Under the pieces are notes generated by a model that saw only the letters and a list, made by a program, of their open reading frames with translations, ran no database searches and was not told where the DNA came from. A DNA stretch of 64,000 bases from Burkholderiales bacterium (GTDB lineage: Bacteria > Pseudomonadota > Gammaproteobacteria > Burkholderiales > SG8-41). Below, one piece after another: positions 8,891 to 17,415 of this stretch (positions are counted from its first letter, which is position 1; the number at the start of each line of letters is the position of its first letter). The position numbers and the translations under genes are program-made. The stretch spans positions 62,001 to 126,000 of the forward strand of contig JAUXMZ010000025.1 of assembly GCA_030683105.1 (NCBI GenBank), given 5' to 3'.

Positions 8891-10060
8891 ATTTTTTTTG
8901 ACGTCATAGTCATCGGCGCAGGTGCGGCCGGAATGATGTGCGCGGCGCGAGCCGGTCAGCGCGGCCGCCGCGTGCTCCTGATCGATCACTATCACAAGCT
9001 CGGCGAAAAAATCCGCATCTCGGGCGGCGGGCGCTGCAACTTCACCAATCTGCACTGCACCCCCGGGAATTTTCTTTCGCAAAACCCGCATTTCTGCCGC
9101 TCGGCGCTCGCGCGCTACACGCCCGCGGACTTCATTGAACTGGTTACACGCTACCGCATCAAGTACCACGAGAAAACGCTGGGTCAGCTGTTCTGCGACG
9201 ACAGCTCGCAGCAGATCATCAACATGCTGAAAGCCGAGTGCGACCGCGGCGGCGTGCAATGGCGCATGCCGTGCGAAGTGCGCGAAGTTGCGCGCGTAGC
9301 CGATGGTTTTGCGGTTACGACAGATCAAGGAATCTGTCGCGCACCATCCGTGGTCGTGGCCACCGGCGGCCTGTCGGTGCCGAAAATCGGCGCCAGCCCG
9401 TTCGGCTATCGTCTCGCCGAGCAGTTTGGTCTGAAAATCGTGGCGCCGCGTCCAGCGCTGGTGCCGTTGAGTTTCGACCCCGCAACGCTGTCGCGCTTCG
9501 GAGACCTGTCGGGTATTTCCGTTACTGCGGAAATTTCCTGCAATGGCGGGCGCTTCCGCGATAGCCTGTTGTTCACGCACCGCGGCCTTTCCGGCCCGGC
9601 GGTCCTGCAGGTATCGTCCTACTGGCGCTCGGGCGATTTCATTGAAATCAATCTGCTGCCGGCTCGCGACGCCGAAGCCTGGCTGTTGTCGGAACAAACC
9701 AGCCGGATACAGCTCGACAACCTGCTGTCCCAGGCGCTGCCCAAACGCTTCGCGCAACAATGGTGCGCGGTGCATGACTGCGTGAAACCGCTCAATCAGT
9801 TCTCTCACAGTACACTCAAGACCATGGCATACAGTTTGCATCACTGGCGGATTCAGCCTTCGGGCACGCTCGGTTACAATAAGGCCGAAGTGACGCTCGG
9901 CGGCGTGGACACCAACGGCCTGTCGTCGAAGACCATGGAGGCCAAGACCGTACCCGGCTTGTTCTTCGTCGGTGAGGTCGTGGATGTGACCGGCCATCTC
10001 GGCGGATTCAACTTTCAGTGGGCCTGGGCCAGCGGCCACGCTGCGGGAGATGTGGTATAA
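8891..10060 (+). CDS. BaiN/HI0933-family NAD(P)/FAD-dependent oxidoreductase, probable ATT start
   Basis: Flavoprotein of the HI0933/BaiN family; cellular substrates of most members are unknown. The N-terminus has the dinucleotide-binding motif DVIVIGAGAAGMMCA, followed by KIRISGGGRCNFTN, GGLSVPKIGASPFGY and a C-terminal GEVVDVTGHLGGFNFQWAWASG, read in pieces, all diagnostic for the family. No ATG, GTG or TTG lies in frame at the expected N-terminus. The nearest suitable codon is ATT at 8891, with AGGA six bases upstream, giving FFDVIVIGAG. A longer in-frame extension overlaps lpdA and does not look like this family. A T8 run (8892-8899) makes a sequence error possible. Confidence 0.88.
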   Translation: MFFDVIVIGAGAAGMMCAARAGQRGRRVLLIDHYHKLGEKIRISGGGRCNFTNLHCTPGNFLSQNPHFCRSALARYTPADFIELVTRYRIKYHEKTLGQLFCDDSSQQIINMLKAECDRGGVQWRMPCEVREVARVADGFAVTTDQGICRAPSVVVATGGLSVPKIGASPFGYRLAEQFGLKIVAPRPALVPLSFDPATLSRFGDLSGISVTAEISCNGGRFRDSLLFTHRGLSGPAVLQVSSYWRSGDFIEINLLPARDAEAWLLSEQTSRIQLDNLLSQALPKRFAQQWCAVHDCVKPLNQFSHSTLKTMAYSLHHWRIQPSGTLGYNKAEVTLGGVDTNGLSSKTMEAKTVPGLFFVGEVVDVTGHLGGFNFQWAWASGHAAGDVV

Positions 10061-10108
10061 GAGCGAGTGCACCCTTTATCACACCATGACGACAGACAAA
10101 GGAGCGCA

Positions 10109-10600
10109 ATGCAGATCTGGGTCGATGCCGACGCCTGCCCCAACGTCATCAAGGAAATCCTGTTCCGCGCTGCGGACAGGGTGGCGATTCCGTTGACATT
10201 GGTCGCCAACAAGCCGTTGCGCATCCCGTCCTCGCCCCATATCCGGACACTGCAGGTGCCTGCCGGGTCCGATGTCGCCGACAATAAAATTGTCTCCGAG
10301 ATGAGCCCGGGAGACCTGGTGATCACTGCCGACATCCCGCTTGCCGCCGATGTGCTGCAAAAAGGGGGATTCGCGCTTGACCCCAGAGGCGTGCAATATA
10401 CCCGGGACAACATCGAGGAGAGCCTGACCATGCGCAAATTCATGGATGAACTGCGTAGCGGGGGCATCGATACCGGCGGCCCGCCGCCGTTAAGCCAGAG
10501 CGACCGCCAGGCCTTTGCGAACCAGCTGGATCGCATCCTGACGCGGCATTATCATACGGGGTCTAAGGCCGGACCCCGCGCACTGCAGCAGACAACTTAA
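10109..10600 (+). CDS. YaiI/YqxD family (DUF188) protein
   Basis: Conserved protein of the YaiI/YqxD (DUF188) family, related to PIN-like nucleases; its physiological role is not established. The N-terminus [11 protein letters not shown] and the later [15 protein letters not shown] and DPRGVQYT are characteristic. The start at ATG 10109 is chosen because AAAGGAGCG precedes it at good spacing and because the family begins with this aspartate-rich motif; an ATG at 10067 is in frame but adds 14 unlike residues. Length is 163 aa. It lies 48 bp after the flavoprotein gene on the same strand. Confidence 0.93.
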   Translation: MQIWVDADACPNVIKEILFRAADRVAIPLTLVANKPLRIPSSPHIRTLQVPAGSDVADNKIVSEMSPGDLVITADIPLAADVLQKGGFALDPRGVQYTRDNIEESLTMRKFMDELRSGGIDTGGPPPLSQSDRQAFANQLDRILTRHYHTGSKAGPRALQQTT

Positions 10601-10624
10601 CCATCCCGGGAAAGGATAATCAAC

Positions 10625-10792
10625 TTGGCAAAGCCAAACTACCAGTACGAGAAACGGCAGAAAGAGCTGGCGAAAAAAAGAAAACAGGAAGAAAAACGGC
10701 TGCGCAAGACTGAGCAGCCAACTTCGCCGTCACCGGAAGACCCGGATCAGCCTGCCGCTGCGCCAGAAACACCCCAAAACGACGTTTCATAA
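10625..10792 (+). CDS. Small basic/charged protein, TTG start
   Basis: 55-codon open frame starting at TTG 10625, 10 nt after an AAGGA sequence at about 10611-10615. The product begins LAKPNYQYEKRQKELAKKRK, is strongly positive and probably helical in its first half, and ends in a Pro/Ala/Glu-rich tail. From memory, short proteins beginning MAKPNYQ(F/Y)EKRQ occur in many betaproteobacteria; that recollection is the main support, and the function is unknown. It follows the DUF188 gene by 24 bp and may share its transcript. Confidence 0.65.
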   Translation: MAKPNYQYEKRQKELAKKRKQEEKRLRKTEQPTSPSPEDPDQPAAAPETPQNDVS

Positions 10793-10813
10793 GCAACAGG
10801 CAGCGCGGCCGCG

Positions 10814-11200
10814 TTACAACCCGCGGGCCAGCACCACCACGGCGTGGTCGTCGTGGCTTTCGACCTCAATTTCATACTGCCGGGTGGCATCCACATCCTC
10901 GATGCCGCGATGACCTTGGGCAGTGGGCGCTTTCTTTGGCCATACCAGGAATCCGTGTATAGGCACGCCCCGCTTGATGGCTTCGCGGACATTGGCGTGA
11001 TGGCGTTCGCCCGTACTGCGCGCCAGGTCCTTTTCTTCGCACAGGGTATAGCGGTAAACACCACTTTCCACACGCTTTAGCCCGTCAGACCACAGCGCAA
11101 CCCATAGTGTAGAGCGATCTTCGCTCCACCTGGATAAATCATAGCGTGTACCGGCAACGGCACCGAGCCGCTCCCACGCTTCAGTGATTTTTGGTTTCAT
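10814..11200 (-). CDS. Hypothetical protein
   Basis: 128-aa protein that I do not recognise. It begins MKPKITEAWERLGAVAGTRY and has no signal peptide or membrane helix. It is fairly rich in charged residues and contains LWVALWSDGLKRVESGVYRY and a C-terminal QYEIEVESHDDHAVVVLARG. The composition looks like a soluble globular protein. It is transcribed towards the small basic protein gene (convergent). A short inverted repeat, ACCCTT-N7-AAGGGT (about 11205-11224), lies immediately upstream of its start and could be an operator or part of the 5' leader. Confidence 0.65.
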   Translation of the reverse strand: MKPKITEAWERLGAVAGTRYDLSRWSEDRSTLWVALWSDGLKRVESGVYRYTLCEEKDLARSTGERHHANVREAIKRGVPIHGFLVWPKKAPTAQGHRGIEDVDATRQYEIEVESHDDHAVVVLARGL

Positions 11201-11620
11201 GCCACACCCTTCATATAAAAGGGTATTTTAGACCTTCCCGGGCCTACTTGCTTGATTAATACGAATTCAACGGGCACTTACCGCAGATACGGGCTCCGCC
11301 GGAAATCAACTATCATGGGGATTTTGTATCTGCAGCACATCTGTGGTCAGCCCATACCGGCGCTACGCACCGGCAATGCCGCACCGCTATAAATCTGCAT
11401 CTGGACGCAATTACCCGTTGAAAATCCGGCAGGCCTTCTTTAAAACCCTGAGAGCAGCACGGGCTAGTACTTGAAATCGCTGTGCTTTTCAGCCACAGAA
11501 CAAACGGGTAATATACGCGGTCTTGATGGCGCCATTAAACCGTTTTGTGGCTCAGGCGTTGTACGTTTCTGCCAGTATCGCCATGCAGCAAAGAACGAAA
11601 AGGCGTAACGGAGAAAACGT
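11201..11620. other. Gene-free region upstream of korC
   Basis: About 420 bp separate the divergent hypothetical gene and korC. I see no supported gene. A 32-codon frame starting at ATG 11376 (MPHRYKSASGRNYPLK) has no clear support. A small inverted repeat sits next to the hypothetical gene. The korC ribosome-binding site GGAG (11610-11613) lies 7 bases before its TTG. The region is long enough for the korC promoter and regulator sites, but none is clear by eye. Confidence 0.5.
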
Positions 11621-13444
11621 TTGAAGCCTACAGATATCCAGCAGCCCGACTATTTCCATAAAGTCGTCGATTGCCAATGGGCATGCCCTGCCCACACCCC
11701 TGTCCCCGAATATATCAGGCTGATCGCAGCAGGCCGCTACGGCGACGCCTACATGGTCAACTGGGAATCCAACGTATTTCCCGGGATTCTCGGCCGCACT
11801 TGCGACCGCCCCTGCGAGCCGGCGTGCCGCCGCGGCCGCGTCGAGGAAAACAACGGCGACAAACCAGAACCAGTGGCGATCTGCCGTTTAAAACGCGTTG
11901 CCGCGGACAACAAGGAAGACATACGCAACCGGCTGCCGAAAGCACCGAAACAGAAAAACGGCAAGCGCATCGCGCTGATCGGCGCCGGCCCCGCATCGCT
12001 CACCGTGGCACGCGATCTCGCGCCGCTCGGTTACCAGGTCACGCTGTTCGACGGCGACTCGCGCGCGGGCGGCATGATCCGCACCCAGATCCCACGCTTC
12101 CGGCTGCCCGAGTCCGTGATCGACGAGGAAACCGGTTATATCATCGATATCGGTGTCGATTTTCGCGGCGGCCAACGCATCGACAGCCTGAAAGCGCTTC
12201 TCACCGAGGACTATGACGCGGTATTTGTCGGCAGCGGCGCGCCACGCGGACGTGACCTCGACATCCCGGGGCGCAAGGAAGCGGCCGCCCACATTCATAT
12301 CGGCATCGACTGGCTTTCCAGTGTCTCGTTCGGCCATATCGATCGCATAGGCAAGCGCGTGATCGTGCTCGGTGGAGGCAATACCGCGATGGACTGCTGC
12401 CGCTCGGCGCGGCGTTTGGGCGGCGAAGACGTCAAGGTGATCGTGCGCTCGGGTTACGAGGAAATGAAAGCCAGTTCCTGGGAAAAAGAAGATTCGGTGC
12501 ACGAGGGCATCCCGATACTCAACTACCTCGTACCTAAAGAATTCACGCATCTCGACGGCAAACTGACCGGGGTTGTGTTCGAGAAGGTAAAGGCGGTCCA
12601 CGATGAGAAAGGCCGCCGCAAGCTGGTACCGACGGGTGAGCCGGACGAGCTTCACAAATGTGACGCCGTGCTCGTGGCCATCGGCCAGGAAAATGCCTTC
12701 CCGTGGATCGAGCACGATATCGGCATCGAATTCGACACATGGGGCATGCCGGTGGTGGACAAAATCACTTTCCGGTCGACGCACCCCAAAGTGTTCTTCG
12801 GCGGCGATGCCGCGTTTGGCCCGAAAAACATCATCTGGGCGGTGGCGCACGGCCACGATGCGGCCATCTCCATCGACAAACTGCTTAACGGAGAGGACAT
12901 TAGTGACCGGCCCGCGCCGATGACCCGGATCAGATCGCAGAAAATGGGCATACACGAATGGAGCTTCGACAACCAGATTTCCCCGGAGCAGCGCTATAAG
13001 GTGCCGTGGAAGGACTCCAAGATCACACTGAAGGACATCAAGGTCGAGGTCGAACTGGGTTTCGATCCCAATACGGCGTATGCCGAAGCGCAACGCTGCC
13101 TGAACTGCGACGTGCAGACGGTGTTCACCGACAAGCTGTGCATCGAATGCGATGCGTGCGTCGACATCTGCCCGATGGACTGCATCAGCTTTACCCTTAA
13201 CGGCGAGGAAACCGAATTGCGCGGCCGGCTCAATGCCCCCGCGCTGAATCTGGAACAGGACATTTATGTGTCGGGCCCGCTCAAGACCGGTCGTATCATG
13301 GCCAAGGACGAGGACGTATGCCTGCACTGCAGTCTGTGCGCCGAGCGCTGCCCGACCAGCGCCTGGGACATGCAGAAATTCCTGCTCGAAATGACCCATG
13401 CAGGTCCGGGTTGTCGCAATAAACCCCAGCGCAAAGCCGCGTGA
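11621..13444 (+). CDS. korC: KorC-like flavin/iron-sulfur NAD(P) oxidoreductase subunit
   Basis: GltD-like oxidoreductase expected to link NAD(P)H with ferredoxin or with the KorAB 2-oxoacid oxidoreductase. The N-terminal Cys-rich domain reads WACPAHTPVPEY and GRTCDRPCEPACRRG. The FAD site is IALIGAGPASL and the NADPH site VIVLGGGNTAMDCCRSARR. Two C-terminal [4Fe-4S] motifs follow (CIECDACVDICPMDC and CLHCSLCAERCP). Start is TTG 11621 with GGAG seven bases upstream; length 607 aa. It stands directly before korA and korB. The three-subunit arrangement matches 2-oxoglutarate:NADP+ oxidoreductase (KorABC) of Azoarcus/Thauera-type betaproteobacteria; the substrate here is inferred. Confidence 0.85.
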   Translation: MKPTDIQQPDYFHKVVDCQWACPAHTPVPEYIRLIAAGRYGDAYMVNWESNVFPGILGRTCDRPCEPACRRGRVEENNGDKPEPVAICRLKRVAADNKEDIRNRLPKAPKQKNGKRIALIGAGPASLTVARDLAPLGYQVTLFDGDSRAGGMIRTQIPRFRLPESVIDEETGYIIDIGVDFRGGQRIDSLKALLTEDYDAVFVGSGAPRGRDLDIPGRKEAAAHIHIGIDWLSSVSFGHIDRIGKRVIVLGGGNTAMDCCRSARRLGGEDVKVIVRSGYEEMKASSWEKEDSVHEGIPILNYLVPKEFTHLDGKLTGVVFEKVKAVHDEKGRRKLVPTGEPDELHKCDAVLVAIGQENAFPWIEHDIGIEFDTWGMPVVDKITFRSTHPKVFFGGDAAFGPKNIIWAVAHGHDAAISIDKLLNGEDISDRPAPMTRIRSQKMGIHEWSFDNQISPEQRYKVPWKDSKITLKDIKVEVELGFDPNTAYAEAQRCLNCDVQTVFTDKLCIECDACVDICPMDCISFTLNGEETELRGRLNAPALNLEQDIYVSGPLKTGRIMAKDEDVCLHCSLCAERCPTSAWDMQKFLLEMTHAGPGCRNKPQRKAA

Positions 13445-13449
13445 TCAAC

Positions 13450-13551
13450 ATGACTCAGGCAGCCGGCGCGAGCCGCCAGGCCCCTGCAGGGGTTACGAAA
13501 GACAAGGAATTAGCCATGAACCAAGTTTCGGAACAGGACGGCCATGATTAA
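13450..13551 (+). CDS. Possible 33-codon leader ORF overlapping korA start
   Basis: A short frame from ATG 13450 to TAA 13549-13551 ends eight bases inside korA (ATGATTAA). A second in-frame ATG at 13516 gives an 11-codon version. The product (starting MTQAAGASRQAPAG, ending SEQDGHD) has no recognised motif. It may couple translation between korC and korA, or it may be the displaced N-terminus of KorA after a one-base indel. It could equally be chance. Confidence 0.25.
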   Translation: MTQAAGASRQAPAGVTKDKELAMNQVSEQDGHD

Positions 13552-15382
13552 GCGGATAGAGGCGGTCAACGATTTTGTCGTCAAGTTTGCCAACATCAAC
13601 GGCTCGGGATCTGCGTCCGCAAACGAGATTTTCGCACGATCCATCATGAGAATGGGCGTGCCGGTTTCACCACGCAACATTTTTCCGTCCAACATCCAAG
13701 GCCTGCCGACCTGGTATGAAGTGCGCGTTTCCGAGTCAGGCTGGCTCGGACGCCGCGGCGGCGTAGACCTTCTGGTGGCGATGAACCCTGCAACCTGGGC
13801 CTCGGATTTCGAGGAGATCGAGTTGGGCGGTTACATCCTCTATGACAGTTCAAAGCCGCTGCCGAAAGCGAAGTTGCGGGAAGATCTCAATGTCATCGGA
13901 GTCCCGCTCACGGAAATCTGCAATGCGGCCTATACGGACTCGCGGCAGCGGCAGCTTTTCAAGAACATCGTTTACGTGGGCGCGCTTTCGGCGCTGCTCG
14001 ATATCGATTCTGCCGAGATAGAAAAACTGTTCTCCGAGCAGTTCAAGGGCAAGGAAGCGCTGCTGCAGTCCAACGTTAATGCGCTGCGACTGGGACGCGA
14101 CTACGCTGTGCAGAACTTTGAATGCCCGATCGGGCTCCGGGTCCAGCGCTCCAACAACGTCGGCGACCAGATTTTTGTCGACGGCAACAGTGCCGCTGCG
14201 CTGGGCGCAGTCTACGGCGGTGCCTCGGTTTGCGCGTGGTATCCGATCACCCCCTCATCTTCGCTGGCCGAAACCTTCAGCCGCTACTGCTACAAACTCA
14301 GGATCGACGCCGCGACGGGAAAACACCGGTTCGCCATCATACAGGCCGAGGACGAACTGGCCTCGATAGGCATCGCCATCGGTGCCGGCTGGAACGGCGC
14401 CCGGGCTTTTACCTCTACCTCCGGGCCCGGCATCTCGCTGATGACCGAGTTCATCGGACTGGCCTACTTCGCTGAAATTCCGGTTACGATCATCAATGTC
14501 CAACGTGGCGGACCCTCGACCGGCATGCCCACCCGGACCCAGCAGTCAGACCTGTTATCGTGCGCCTACGCGTCCAACGGCGATACCAAGCACGTCATGC
14601 TGTTCCCGGAGGATCCCACCGAGTGCTTTGATTTCACGGCGCTGGGACTCGACCTTGCAGACCGCCTGCAGACACCGGTGTTCGTGATGACCGATCTTGA
14701 CATCGGAATGAATACGCGTATGTGCAAGCCGTTTCAGTGGGACGATGCACGCGAATATGATCGCGGCAAGATCATGACCCGTGCCGATCTCGAATCGGGC
14801 AGGGACTTTGGACGCTATCTCGATGTCGATGGCGATGGCATCCCTTATCGCACCTATCCCGGCACGCACCCGACACGCGGCGCCTATTTCACGCGCGGCA
14901 CGACCCGTGACCGCTACGCGCGCTACAGCGAAGCCGGGGCGGATTATCTCGACAACATGCAGCGGCTGCTGCGCAAATTTGAAACCGCAAAGTCGCTGGT
15001 GCCCAAGCCACTGCTCTATCCGGCTGAGAAGCCGGCGCGTTTTGGCGCGATTTTCTACGGCTCGACCAGCCCGGCAATGGAGGAGGCGCTCGATGTGCTG
15101 GCCTCCCGTGGCATACATGTCAATGCCCTGCGGGTCAGGGGTTTTCCGTTCCAGGATGAAATCAACGATTTCGTCGCCTCGCACCCGTGGGTGTTCGTGG
15201 TTGAGCAAAACCGCGATGCGCAGCTTAAAACCCTGCTCGTCAACGAAGCCAAGGTTAATCCGACCAGACTGCTGTCGGTGCTGCATTACGATGGCACGCC
15301 GATCACCGCACGTTTCATTGTCGATCAGATCGCGCAGCACGCCAGTGCGCGCACCGTTGTTCCGCTGAAGAGGGCGTCATGA
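13544..15382 (+). CDS. korA: 2-oxoacid:ferredoxin oxidoreductase, fused gamma-alpha subunit
   Basis: Alpha subunit of a thiamine-diphosphate 2-oxoacid:acceptor oxidoreductase, with the gamma domain fused at the N-terminus (612 aa). The gamma part (about 1-190) contains ANINGSGSASANEIFARSI and the GRRGGVD segment. The alpha (pyrimidine-binding) part starts near residue 205 with VDGNSAAALGAVYGGA and the signature WYPITPSSSLAE. IQAEDELASIGIAIGAGWNGARAFTSTSGPG, read in pieces, is also typical. Start ATG 13544 has AGGA five bases upstream. It overlaps korB by four bases (ATGA). The likely substrate is 2-oxoglutarate, judged from the korC partner; this is inference. Confidence 0.92.
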   Translation: MIKRIEAVNDFVVKFANINGSGSASANEIFARSIMRMGVPVSPRNIFPSNIQGLPTWYEVRVSESGWLGRRGGVDLLVAMNPATWASDFEEIELGGYILYDSSKPLPKAKLREDLNVIGVPLTEICNAAYTDSRQRQLFKNIVYVGALSALLDIDSAEIEKLFSEQFKGKEALLQSNVNALRLGRDYAVQNFECPIGLRVQRSNNVGDQIFVDGNSAAALGAVYGGASVCAWYPITPSSSLAETFSRYCYKLRIDAATGKHRFAIIQAEDELASIGIAIGAGWNGARAFTSTSGPGISLMTEFIGLAYFAEIPVTIINVQRGGPSTGMPTRTQQSDLLSCAYASNGDTKHVMLFPEDPTECFDFTALGLDLADRLQTPVFVMTDLDIGMNTRMCKPFQWDDAREYDRGKIMTRADLESGRDFGRYLDVDGDGIPYRTYPGTHPTRGAYFTRGTTRDRYARYSEAGADYLDNMQRLLRKFETAKSLVPKPLLYPAEKPARFGAIFYGSTSPAMEEALDVLASRGIHVNALRVRGFPFQDEINDFVASHPWVFVVEQNRDAQLKTLLVNEAKVNPTRLLSVLHYDGTPITARFIVDQIAQHASARTVVPLKRAS

Positions 15383-16434
15383 CTTATCTCGCCAAACCGA
15401 AACTGCATCACCCTGCCCTTGCAAAAAACAAGGTCGGCTATATTCGTCGCGATTACGAAGGCACCGTATCGACGCTGTGCGCGGGATGCGGCCATGATTC
15501 GATCTCGGCCGCCATCATACAAGCGTGCTGGGAACTCGACATCGAGCCGCATCGCGTCGCCAAACTCTCGGGAATCGGCTGCAGTTCGAAGACGCCAACT
15601 TATTTTCTGGGCAATTCGCACGGTTTCAACAGCGTGCATGGCCGCATGCCCTCGGTTCTGACCGGAGCCAACCTCGCCAATCGCGATCTGCTCTACCTGG
15701 GTGTGTCCGGTGACGGCGACTCGGCCTCGATCGGGCTGGGCCAGTTCGCGCACAGCATACGCCGCGGCGTCAACATGGTGTATATCGTCGAGAACAACGG
15801 TGTATACGGTCTGACCAAGGGCCAGTTCTCTGCAACCGCCGACAAGGGATCCAAATCCAAGCGCGGGGTGGCGAACAGCGATGAACCGCTGGACATGATA
15901 GGCATGGCGTTGCTGCTGGGTGCAACCTTCGTCGGGCGAAGCTTCTCCGGCGACAAGGCGCAACTGGTACCCATGATCAAGGCGGCCATCGAGCACAAGG
16001 GCGCCGCCTTCATCGACGTGATCAGCCCCTGCGTCGCGTTCAACAATCACGCCGGCTCGACCAAGAGTTACGACTATGTGCGCCATCACAACGAAGCGGT
16101 CAACCGCCTCGACTTCATCGATGCCCGGGATGAGATCACCACTGATTACGCGCCCGGCGAAGTCGTCAGCGTGACCCAGCACGACGGCTCGGTGCTGCGA
16201 CTGAGAAAACTCGCGGCCGACTATGATCCGACCGACCGCATCAAGGTGATGCATTATCTGCAACAACGCTCTGCTGCTGGCGAAGTCGTGACCGGGCTGC
16301 TGTATATCAATCCCGAGTCCAGTGATCTGCACGAACACCTCGATACCGTCGAAGCGCCGCTTAACCAGCTTGAAGCAAGCGAATTGTGCCCGGGCTCGGT
16401 CGCGCTGGAACGCATCAACGCCAGCCTGCGCTAG
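15379..16434 (+). CDS. korB: 2-oxoacid:ferredoxin oxidoreductase, beta subunit
   Basis: Beta subunit carrying thiamine diphosphate and a [4Fe-4S] cluster; with KorA it cleaves a 2-oxoacid to acyl-CoA and CO2 while reducing ferredoxin. Visible are CAGCGHD (Cys34, Cys37), GIGCSSKTPTYF, the ThDP motif GDGDSASIGLGQ ending in ENNGVYGLTKGQ, and a further conserved Cys in DVISPCVAFNNH. Length is 351 aa. The korA stop overlaps its start. The stop codon TAG (16432-16434) is the first triplet of dispersed repeat copy B. Confidence 0.94.
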   Translation: MTYLAKPKLHHPALAKNKVGYIRRDYEGTVSTLCAGCGHDSISAAIIQACWELDIEPHRVAKLSGIGCSSKTPTYFLGNSHGFNSVHGRMPSVLTGANLANRDLLYLGVSGDGDSASIGLGQFAHSIRRGVNMVYIVENNGVYGLTKGQFSATADKGSKSKRGVANSDEPLDMIGMALLLGATFVGRSFSGDKAQLVPMIKAAIEHKGAAFIDVISPCVAFNNHAGSTKSYDYVRHHNEAVNRLDFIDARDEITTDYAPGEVVSVTQHDGSVLRLRKLAADYDPTDRIKVMHYLQQRSAAGEVVTGLLYINPESSDLHEHLDTVEAPLNQLEASELCPGSVALERINASLR

Positions 16435-16579
16435 CAGTCTGCCGAGTTTTCTAACATATGCAGTGACGAATGCAACCGGTATGGCTTTTGTCGAAGCCGG
16501 GCGACAGACTGCTAAAATTGAAATCGATTTAGGTTGCTCATTTTAGGAATTTGTCGGGTCCAAGTCCGACAAATTCCTA
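16432..16579. repeat. Dispersed two-hairpin repeat, copy B, running stop-to-stop
   Basis: Left arm AGCAGTCTG(C)CG pairs with CGACAGACTGCT (about 16502-16513); right arm AGGAATTTGTCGG pairs with CCGACAAATTCCT (about 16545-16578). The element spans exactly the gap between convergent korB and soxA: its first TAG (16432-16434) is the korB stop and its last TAG on the minus strand (16579-16577) is the soxA stop. The interior resembles copy F (GAATGCAACCGG(T/C)ATG) rather than copies A, C and G. It probably acts as a bidirectional terminator or RNA 3'-end stabiliser, by analogy with REP elements. Confidence 0.9.
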
Positions 16580-17398
16580 GCGCCGCACCCCCGGCGTTTC
16601 GAGCGGCAGGCCCCGTGCGCGCCACGCCAGGAACAATTCGAGATCGAGAAATTCTGCGCTGCCTGCCGGCAGCAGTTCCGCGCGCACACCGTATAGGCAG
16701 TTCCTGAAGCGCCGGTGCAGCGATCCTGCGTTTTGCCACTCCAGACGGTAAATGGGGTACGCATTGCCATGACCCTGGCTGATGGTATCGGTCAGCAGTT
16801 TTTTGCCCCAGTTCTGATCGTGGCATTGGGCGCAGGACAGGTTCATTTGCCCGATCCGCCGGTTATATAAGTCGCGGCCGCGGTCGAAATGGCGTCGGTT
16901 CTGGGCATCGATCTCGATTTTCACCGGCATGCCCCGGGACTGGTGGGCAACGTAGGCGGTTAATGCCAGCAGTTCCTCTGATTCGTACTGGAAGGCTTCG
17001 ACCTGTTGATGCCGGGCACGGCACAGATTGATGCGGCCTTCGATATTGACCAGTCGTGCGCTGCCGGGATCCATGGCGGGGTAGCGTGTCGCCACGCCCT
17101 TCATGCCCTGCGATGCCTCTGTATGGCATGTGGCGCATGATTTGCCGCTGCCGCCCGCCGGTGTCATCCACAGCTTCTCGCCACGGGCCACCCACAGCAT
17201 GCCGGGGTTGGAAAAATCATCCGACTGCATGGCGCGAATATCCGTGCTTGCGAATTCGACTCCGGACTTCAGCGGTTGAGGGCGATGCGGTTCAGCCGCG
17301 GATGCCGCAATGGCGGGGAAAGATAAAAACAATACGCAGATGAGTTCTGTCGAGCAGTACGCGGCAAATAATGATCGGAAGAAAAGCCCGGCTTTCAC
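16577..17398 (-). CDS. soxA: SoxA, c-type cytochrome subunit of the SoxXA sulfur transferase
   Basis: Periplasmic SoxA, which with SoxX joins a sulfur substrate to the SoxY cysteine. The first 35 or so residues look like a signal peptide with an extended start. Two haem c motifs are present, CATCH (88-92) and CAQCH (189-193). The cysteine that becomes the persulfide haem ligand in the family is Cys234 in RNCLYGVRAELL. The C-terminal EFLDLELFLAWRARGLP block is diagnostic. Length is 273 aa. It is last in the minus-strand unit IorA-IorB-SoxX-SoxY-SoxZ-SoxA. Its stop codon lies in repeat copy B. Confidence 0.93.
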   Translation of the reverse strand: MKAGLFFRSLFAAYCSTELICVLFLSFPAIAASAAEPHRPQPLKSGVEFASTDIRAMQSDDFSNPGMLWVARGEKLWMTPAGGSGKSCATCHTEASQGMKGVATRYPAMDPGSARLVNIEGRINLCRARHQQVEAFQYESEELLALTAYVAHQSRGMPVKIEIDAQNRRHFDRGRDLYNRRIGQMNLSCAQCHDQNWGKKLLTDTISQGHGNAYPIYRLEWQNAGSLHRRFRNCLYGVRAELLPAGSAEFLDLELFLAWRARGLPLETPGVRR

Positions 17399-17415
17399 AA
17401 TTTACTCTTCTGCCT

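Noticed and set aside
11376-11474. 32-codon frame upstream of korC
   Set aside because: No ribosome-binding site, no recognisable motif, and length within chance expectation.
11888-13399. 503-codon minus-strand frame opposite korC
   Set aside because: korC has full family motifs; the antisense frame is His/Arg/Ala-rich without any motif, typical of GC-rich DNA.
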